Shown piece by piece: positions 32,126 through 36,979 of a stretch of DNA of 36,979 bases (position 1 is the first letter of the stretch; every line of letters starts with the position of its first letter). Source of the DNA: JBCDBH01 sp039184055 (GTDB lineage Bacteria > Acidobacteriota > Thermoanaerobaculia > Multivoradales > J023). Location of the stretch: NCBI GenBank assembly GCA_039184055.1, contig JBCDBH010000011.1, positions 1-36,979 of the forward strand, read 5' to 3'. Below the pieces are notes generated by a model. That model ran no database searches. It saw nothing but the letters and a program-made list of their open reading frames with translations, and was not told the origin of the DNA. Made by a program: the position numbers and the translations under genes.

Positions 32126-34141
32126 TCACACGGCCGCTGAAGCGGGTGTGAGCCTTCGTACCTGGGCGCGTACCTCGGTGGCGTCTTCGGCGTCGGGTAC
32201 GAGTTGCAGGTAGTGGAGAAGATCGGCCGCGGCGTCGGTCGTCTTGCCGAGATCCTCCAGTACGACGGCGCGGTTCTGGTAGAGGGTGGGGTTCTCGGGC
32301 TGTTGACGCACCGCCTCTTCGATGGCCTGGTGCGCGGCTTCGAGCCGGCCGCCTTCGTAGTCGAGCGCCGCCAGATTCGCCCACACCAGTGGCTGGTCAG
32401 GGTCGAGACCGAGCGCGCGGCGATAGGCCCGCGCGGCCTGTTCGACTTCGCCCAGCGCTTCTTGGGCCTGGGCGAGGCCGAGCCAGGGCAGGACGCGGGT
32501 CGGGTCCAGGTCGAGCGCGCGCTCGTAGCTCATCACCGCCTGGCGCGCGTTGCCCAGTTGGTTTTGCACCTGACCGAGATTGATCCAAACCTCCGGGTAC
32601 GGCGGACTCAGCTCGATCGCCTGGAGCAGGTCGGCCTCCGCTTCGGCGAGCCGACCCATACGCAAGAGCACACCGGCCCGCTCGTTGTAGTACTCGGAGT
32701 AGTTGGGGTCGATGGCCAATGCTCCCGTGTAGTGCTCGTGAGCTCGTTCGAGCTGGCCCGTGCCGGCGAAGACCTGCGCCAGGTTGTAGAGCAGCACCGA
32801 GCGATGGAGTCGGTATTCGCTCGACGCGAGGTGCTTTTCGAGATGGTTGTAGCCGTCCTCGCACAGCTCGACGGCTTTCGGAGGCTCGCCCTGGAGATGA
32901 CGAATGAGAGCCAGACCGTTGAGGTTGAATACCTTGAGGTAGTGCTTCTCGGCGTCCTCGAGCGGTGCCCGTTCGACCATCTCGAGTGACCGGTTCAGAT
33001 AGCTCTCGCCGAGCTCGAGATCTTTTTTCGGCAAGAAACGGACGTTGAGCATCGCCATCGTGTAGTAGATGCTCACCAGGTCGGACGGGTCGTCGACCTT
33101 CGCCAAGGCCTCGTCTCGCACCAGCACCAGAGCCTCTTCCGCGCGCCCGAGAGCGGCGAGCGCGTTGAACAGACCCGAGACGATGTGCCAGCGGCTGAAA
33201 TGCCGGTCGGAGCTCGCCAGTCGCTCGAGCTGATCGAGCTGACCGATGAGCGGCTCGGCGAAAAACAGCGCGTCTTCGTACCAGCCGAAATGGTTGAGCA
33301 TCGCCAGCATCAGCACCCGCCAGCGCGCGGCGCGGCGCGACTCGTCGAGGTGATCGAGCAGCGCAACGAGACGTGGCGCTTCGGCCTCGACGTCTTGCGG
33401 GTTGGCGTCGAGACGGGACTCGAGCAGATCGGCTTCGATCCGCAAGTGATCGTCGGACGGCTGCATCGTAGAGCTGGCGAGCTGGAGCTGTCCCAATGAG
33501 ATCGGGGCGGTGACGGCATCGAAGAATCGAGTCGCCATCTCGGCTCGACCCGGAGACACCACGAGCACGAGACGGATCGGCGCTCCGATCCCACCGGTGG
33601 TGGCGGGGTCGCCGCGGCGTACCAGCTCGTTCAAGAACCGCCCGGTCATGGCGCCCATATCGTCCGCGCCCCAGCAGATCAGCTCGAGAGCCTCGGCGCC
33701 TTCGCGGCGCTGCCAGGTGAGCAGAAGATCCACCAGACCGTGCGCGAGGCGAAACGCGCGGTCGACGGGGTAGCTGCGCACGCGTTCCTTGACCGGCCCG
33801 GACTCGGTGAGCGGGAGCTGTTCTTTCGACGGAAATCGGAGACGTAGCGTCGGGGAGATCGCGGCCAGCTCTTGCCGGTGACGCTCCACCAGATCGGGTC
33901 GCTCGGCTTCGAGACTCGACCACAGCGCTTTGAGGAGCGATAGCGCCCCGGCCCACGGTCCCGCCGTCGCAACCCGGCAGTCGATCAAGCGAGCCGGCGC
34001 CGAAGGCGCCAGCTCGCGGCGTACGGCGTCGAGATCCACGAACGGCGCCGGTGCATCCTGGAGCTCCACCACGGACAAGCGCGCATCGCCGGAGAAAAGA
34101 CGAGAACCATCGGTTTGCATCGAGGATGAGGTGTCGAACAT
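32126..34141 (-). CDS. TPR protein with degenerate ATPase-like N-terminus
   Basis: The protein has 671 residues. Roughly 1-230 reads like an AAA_16/STAND-type module without a Walker A lysine: GPWAGALSLLKALWSSLEAE stands where the P-loop region is expected, LELICWGADDMGAMTGRFLN resembles Walker B with its sensor helix, and IRLVLVVSPGR follows. From about 260 the protein is helical, and at least five clear TPRs occupy about 450-650 (for example NLGQVQNQLGNARQAVMSYE and LGLAQAQEALGEVEQAARAY). No signal peptide or membrane helix is seen. ATG 34141 is one base after the metallopeptidase stop, so both are on one transcript. It may present or hold the small peptide or the protease; this is inference. 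MQTDG at 34120 is an alternative start. Confidence 0.75.
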   Translation of the reverse strand: MFDTSSSMQTDGSRLFSGDARLSVVELQDAPAPFVDLDAVRRELAPSAPARLIDCRVATAGPWAGALSLLKALWSSLEAERPDLVERHRQELAAISPTLRLRFPSKEQLPLTESGPVKERVRSYPVDRAFRLAHGLVDLLLTWQRREGAEALELICWGADDMGAMTGRFLNELVRRGDPATTGGIGAPIRLVLVVSPGRAEMATRFFDAVTAPISLGQLQLASSTMQPSDDHLRIEADLLESRLDANPQDVEAEAPRLVALLDHLDESRRAARWRVLMLAMLNHFGWYEDALFFAEPLIGQLDQLERLASSDRHFSRWHIVSGLFNALAALGRAEEALVLVRDEALAKVDDPSDLVSIYYTMAMLNVRFLPKKDLELGESYLNRSLEMVERAPLEDAEKHYLKVFNLNGLALIRHLQGEPPKAVELCEDGYNHLEKHLASSEYRLHRSVLLYNLAQVFAGTGQLERAHEHYTGALAIDPNYSEYYNERAGVLLRMGRLAEAEADLLQAIELSPPYPEVWINLGQVQNQLGNARQAVMSYERALDLDPTRVLPWLGLAQAQEALGEVEQAARAYRRALGLDPDQPLVWANLAALDYEGGRLEAAHQAIEEAVRQQPENPTLYQNRAVVLEDLGKTTDAAADLLHYLQLVPDAEDATEVRAQVRRLTPASAAV

Positions 34142-34142
34142 G

Positions 34143-35435
34143 TCAAGTCTCCGAGTTCAGAGGGGAAGGATCGGATCGTGGGTGCGAGGCCGGGGACGAG
34201 CGCTTCGACCGTCGAGGACCCGCCAGGGTCGCGTGTTTCGTTTCCGAACGCAGCATGCCGCGGATCCACATCGTCATGCCGATGCCAAAGAAGAGCAGGA
34301 ACATCGCCACGGGAAGCCAGCTCGTCGTCTCGGCGTCCGCGAGCTGGCCGCTCGAGATCGTGCTGACGAGCAGACCGCCATAGCCGATGAAGAGCGGTAG
34401 CTGAATGAGCAGCAACACGCCCACCGCCACGCCCCGGCCGAGCAACCAGACGACCGAATACCCTCGCACCGCTCGACGCTCGCGCGCCGACAGGTGTGCC
34501 AGGCTCGATTCCGGTCGACGACCACGCAAACGAGCCCAGCGCTCGCCGAGAAAGGCCTCGGTGTCGGCCATCAGGCTCTTGCAGCCGAGCGCGTTTGTGA
34601 TCGCGTAGTAGTAGTCGGTCCGAACGAAGAAGTACGCCTGCCACAAGAGGCGCATCAGATAGACGAGAAGCAGCGCGCGCACGATTTGCAGCGCGCGTGG
34701 TGTCACGGTCACGAGCTCTTGTTGGATGGCGAAACCGATCAAGACCAGCCATGAAGCGCTGACCAGATCGACCAGGGGACCGGCGAGAATGGGTAGATAT
34801 CGACGCCGTCTTGGAAGCGCCCAGACACCGGTCATATCGGTTTCCCAGACTACGAACCACAGCCGATTGCCGATACCGAAACGCGTCGCCACACCCTGCG
34901 CGCGCGCGGCGAGCACGTGGCCGAGCTCATGGAAAAAGGTAGTGAGGAGCCCCAAGAACATGAGCGCGATGAGCAAAAGCGCCGTGTCGCGAGGAAAATA
35001 CGCCGCCCGCCAGCCCGGGACGATGCTCGGTTCGAGCACCACCGCCACGACGGCCAAAGCTACGGACAGACCATAGACGACCCACGCGATCGGGGTGAAG
35101 AAGGCACGTGCCAAGCCCCGTGGAATCCAGCCGAATTGATCGTCGAACGTATCGATGTCGGTCGGTTTGCTCTCACCCGGCCGGCTCACCAAACCATGAT
35201 CGGCGAGATGCTCCAGCAGATCGATCATGTCGGGTGTTTCGCCATGTTTCGAGGCGAACGCACGCCGTGCTTCGGACACGGTGTGGCCGGCGGCAAGGTC
35301 GTCGAGAATCTCTAGGGCTTCTTCGGGCAGGGCCAGAAAGACACCCGTCTCGGGTCGGCCGATGACCGCTTCGCCATTCTCGATCTGACGCGAGAACGGC
35401 AAGACATGCACGGGTTGGTCGAGGGAAAAAGACAT
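34143..35435 (-). CDS. PqqD-like domain fused to an M50 membrane zinc metallopeptidase
   Basis: The protein has 430 residues. Residues 1-85 look like a PqqD/RiPP-recognition-type winged helix (VIGRPETGVFLALPEEALEI, then EARRAFASKHGE and LLEHLADHGLV). Membrane helices follow from about 112. The zinc motif FFHELGHVLAARAQG has His169, Glu170 and His173, and AGPLVDLVSAS (about 218-228) supplies the third, aspartate ligand, as in site-2-type M50 proteases. At least six membrane helices are predicted; the tail is basic. Similar 'peptide zinc metalloprotease' proteins process or export ribosomal peptides. It lies 116 bases behind the 37-codon peptide gene and one base before the TPR gene. ATG 35435 is chosen for the family-like N-terminus. 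Confidence 0.83.
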   Translation of the reverse strand: MSFSLDQPVHVLPFSRQIENGEAVIGRPETGVFLALPEEALEILDDLAAGHTVSEARRAFASKHGETPDMIDLLEHLADHGLVSRPGESKPTDIDTFDDQFGWIPRGLARAFFTPIAWVVYGLSVALAVVAVVLEPSIVPGWRAAYFPRDTALLLIALMFLGLLTTFFHELGHVLAARAQGVATRFGIGNRLWFVVWETDMTGVWALPRRRRYLPILAGPLVDLVSASWLVLIGFAIQQELVTVTPRALQIVRALLLVYLMRLLWQAYFFVRTDYYYAITNALGCKSLMADTEAFLGERWARLRGRRPESSLAHLSARERRAVRGYSVVWLLGRGVAVGVLLLIQLPLFIGYGGLLVSTISSGQLADAETTSWLPVAMFLLFFGIGMTMWIRGMLRSETKHATLAGPRRSKRSSPASHPRSDPSPLNSET

Positions 35436-35504
35436 GCCTGCCTGTTGCAAGTGGACGTCGTGTGGGGAACGTAGGCCCCGAGAAAGTACGGGAAGACGCG
35501 CGAG

Positions 35505-35536
35505 GACGACGAGGGGCACCACGGCCCCACGTCGTT
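35505..35536 (-). terminator. Attenuator-like hairpin between peptide and metallopeptidase genes
   Basis: Stem ACGAC/GTCGT (35506-35510, 35531-35535) and inner stem GGGGC/GCCCC (35513-35517, 35524-35528) are joined by a 2x2 internal loop. It lies about 16 bases after the peptide stop and has no T-run, so partial attenuation or RNA processing is more likely than full termination. Confidence 0.4.
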
Positions 35537-35551
35537 GTCAACCGTGCGGCG

Positions 35552-35665
35552 TCACTGGATTCCGTCGATGACGTCACAAAGCCAATCTGGGAAGCAGACG
35601 CGACACTCGTAGAGAGCAGCCGTGGTCTTGACCGTTTCGACAGTGCGAATGGCGAACTTCTTCAT
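35552..35665 (-). CDS. Small cysteine-containing peptide, possible RiPP precursor
   Basis: This 37-codon gene encodes a peptide with a basic start (MKKFAIRT), a middle reading VKTTAALYE and a tail with three cysteines (Cys21, Cys24, Cys30) ending CDVIDGIQ. It is far too short for a domain hit and I know no exact relative. Gene signals are unusually good: GGGAGGTG six bases before ATG 35665 and a near-consensus promoter 41-70 bases upstream. The frame remains open further upstream, but only through the promoter. The next gene encodes a PqqD-like/M50 metallopeptidase. Leader-like N-terminus plus Cys-rich tail plus peptide-processing neighbour suggest a ribosomally made, processed peptide. No radical SAM or lanthipeptide enzyme is in the window. 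Confidence 0.6.
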   Translation of the reverse strand: MKKFAIRTVETVKTTAALYECRVCFPDWLCDVIDGIQ

Positions 35666-35671
35666 GCACTT

Positions 35672-35679
35672 CACCTCCC
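35672..35679 (-). promoter_or_regulatory. Strong ribosome binding site of the small peptide gene
   Basis: GGGAGGTG on the minus strand is an almost perfect anti-16S match, six bases before ATG 35665. It is the best such site in the window and is the main reason for accepting this short gene. Confidence 0.75.
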
Positions 35680-35705
35680 TTCTGGTCTTGATGTCTAGCT
35701 TATAG

Positions 35706-35734
35706 AGCATAATTGCTATATATCTCTGGGTCAA
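35706..35734 (-). promoter_or_regulatory. Near-consensus sigma70-type promoter of the peptide gene
   Basis: On the minus strand TTGACC (35729-35734) and TATGCT (35706-35711) are separated by exactly 17 bases in A/T-rich sequence. The expected start is near 35699, leaving a leader of about 34 bases with the strong ribosome binding site. High, housekeeping-type expression is expected. Confidence 0.7.
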
Positions 35735-35962
35735 GACAATAGGTCTAATTCTTGCCGGTTGAGAGCCAGATTCTTTGTCTAGAGAGTGATCGCGCGGGAC
35801 ACGGTGTCGGGCCCGGGAAGGGAATGCATAGGTGATGATTTCGCTTTGATGCCTCGCCGTATCGAAACCACGCAATATACTTCGGGAGCTAGTGGCTGCT
35901 CGCGATTGGAGAGCAGTCGTATGGCTCGTCATTCGCCGACTCGACCTTTGAAGGAGCTCGCC

Positions 35963-36529
35963 ATGGGGCTTCCCAAGGCTCCACCTCTGACACAGATTCT
36001 TCACCGCGCTCGAAGCGGTGATGATGAAGCTTTGGAAACGCTGGTCACGACCGTGTACCGCGAGCTGCGTCGTACGGCTCAGTCGATGCTCGGCAAGGAG
36101 TGGCAGGGCCAATCGCTCGCGGCGACGGAGCTGGTGCACGAGACGTTCCTGCGGCTCTTTGGCGGCGAGGTGCCGGATTGGGAAAACCGGCGGCATTTCT
36201 TTGGCTCGGCGGCGATCGCGATGCGGCGGATTCTGGTCGATCTGGCACGGAAGAAGCGGGCCGGTCGGCGGATTCCCGAAGACAAAATCCTGCCGATCGA
36301 GACGGCGAACGAAGTGTTCGGGGAATCGAATGTCGATCTGGAAGCACTCGACGATGCGCTTTCCGAGCTCGCGATCAAGAGCCCTCGGCAGGCCAAGGTG
36401 GTCGAGCTCAGGTTCTTCGCCGGTCTCAGCGAGTCCGAAGTCGCCGAGCTCTTGGGCGTGTCCCGCATGACGGTCACCCGTGATTGGAAAGTCGCGCGGC
36501 TGCGGCTTCTGAAATCGATGGGGCCATGA
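35963..36529 (+). CDS. ECF sigma factor, kinase-linked (Sig-70_X6 type), second copy
   Basis: The protein has 188 residues. Region 2 has LAATELVHETFLRLFGGEVP and FFGSAAIAMRRILVDLARKK, and region 4 has LRFFAGLSESEVAELLGVSR with the helix-turn-helix. It shares these blocks with the sigma factor at 4571-5164 and belongs to the same kinase-associated group. AAGGAG six bases before ATG 35963 fixes the start, although the frame is open from 35786. It is divergent from the peptide gene across 297 bases. TATACT at 35876-35881 could be a -10 box, but no matching -35 is seen. The kinase gene downstream overlaps its stop (ATGA). Confidence 0.92.
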   Translation: MGLPKAPPLTQILHRARSGDDEALETLVTTVYRELRRTAQSMLGKEWQGQSLAATELVHETFLRLFGGEVPDWENRRHFFGSAAIAMRRILVDLARKKRAGRRIPEDKILPIETANEVFGESNVDLEALDDALSELAIKSPRQAKVVELRFFAGLSESEVAELLGVSRMTVTRDWKVARLRLLKSMGP

Positions 36530-36979
36530 GCGACGACCGCCCGGACCCGATCTCCGCGACCATCATCGTCGCGGACGCGCTCGAGCTCGAAGGCGACGCC
36601 TTGCGGTCGTATCTCGACGCGGTCTGTGGTGACGACGCGGTTCTACGAGAAGAGGTCGAAGCTCTGCTCGACGTGGCGGGCGAGCGCTTCACCGACGATT
36701 TTCTCGAGACGCCGGCCGTCGAGCTCCTCGAAGACGTGAGGCGAGCTCCTCCCGAGCCACCTCGTCGGATCGGCGATTTCGAGCTGGTGCGTCGGCTGGG
36801 TGAGGGCGGCATGGGCACGGTGTACCTCGCCGAGCAGCGCCGGCCGGTGGAACGCAGGGTGGCGCTCAAGCTGATCAAGGCGGGCATGGACGGCGCCCAG
36901 GTTCTGGCCCGCTTCGAGGCGGAGCGCCAGGCGTTGGCCCTGATGGACCATGACAACGTCGCCGCCGTCCACGACGCCG
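36526..36979 (+). CDS. Ser/Thr protein kinase, N-terminal part only
   Basis: The frame starts at ATG 36526, overlapping the sigma factor stop, and runs off the right edge after 151 codons. The N-terminus contains VLREEVEALLDVAGERF, the same pre-kinase segment as in the kinase at 2022-4574. The kinase domain begins IGDFELVRRLGEGGMGTVYL with the glycine loop at 92-100 and VALKLIKAGMD with Lys115. The catalytic loop, DFG and any membrane or repeat domains lie outside the window. It is expected to be the partner of the adjacent sigma factor. Confidence 0.93.
   Translation, partial: MSDDRPDPISATIIVADALELEGDALRSYLDAVCGDDAVLREEVEALLDVAGERFTDDFLETPAVELLEDVRRAPPEPPRRIGDFELVRRLGEGGMGTVYLAEQRRPVERRVALKLIKAGMDGAQVLARFEAERQALALMDHDNVAAVHDA

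Noticed and set aside
32123..32151. Inverted repeats GCTTCA/TGAAGC and TCACAC/GTGTGA between convergent genes
   Set aside because: Stems are short, mutually exclusive and partly within the TPR coding end, with no T-run, so a terminator is not supported.
35666..36196. Long minus-strand extension upstream of the 37-codon peptide
   Set aside because: It crosses the promoter and the sigma factor gene on the other strand; the strong ribosome binding site places the start at 35665.

Overview
The window is about 37 kb of GC-rich bacterial DNA with tightly packed genes. Many start codons overlap the upstream stop as ATGA. The gene content fits a Gram-negative bacterium with a large signalling repertoire: two ECF sigma factor/Ser-Thr kinase pairs, a third ECF sigma factor with a membrane anti-sigma-like partner, an outer-membrane beta-barrel, and long exported FG-GAP and Ig-like proteins. 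The combination, including an ADGFESG-type C-terminus, suggests Acidobacteriota (for example the Thermoanaerobaculia side) or a similar lineage. This is inference from gene style; no rRNA or marker gene is present. I see no tRNA, CRISPR array, transposase, phage gene or obvious pseudogene.

Layout. 1-2078: the 5' part of a GNAT acetyltransferase (minus), then an exported coiled-coil protein and an overlapping methyltransferase (plus). 2022-5164: an ECF sigma factor translationally coupled to a membrane Ser/Thr kinase with TPRs. 5286-10265: a giant exported FG-GAP/Ig-like protein with a terminator hairpin behind it. 10512-11981: a divergent exported serine hydrolase. 12015-19768: nine minus-strand genes with almost no gaps, encoding a CelD-type acetyltransferase, GT8, an asparagine-synthetase-like ligase, a beta-propeller protein, a QueD-like protein, two methyltransferases, a GT-A-like protein and GT4. 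A sulfotransferase diverges from them at 19918. Together they look like a locus for a decorated surface glycan or glycosylated small molecule. Two of its enzymes have lost hallmark catalytic residues.

20908-27782 is a minus-strand operon encoding ECF sigma factor, membrane anti-sigma-like protein, exported TPR-CHAT protease and an unusual subtilisin. It resembles a sensor-plus-protease cascade. 27850-28887 is a DUF2600-type terpene synthase. A 453-bp A/T-rich intergenic region with repeated motifs follows, then an outer-membrane barrel overlapping a second serine hydrolase (29341-32083).

32126-35740 is the most suggestive undescribed unit. A 37-codon cysteine-containing peptide gene with a textbook promoter and ribosome binding site is followed by a PqqD-like/M50 membrane metallopeptidase and a TPR protein with a degenerate ATPase-like N-terminus. 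This is the layout of a ribosomally made, processed peptide (RiPP) or signal-peptide system. The right edge holds a second ECF sigma/kinase pair cut by the window end.
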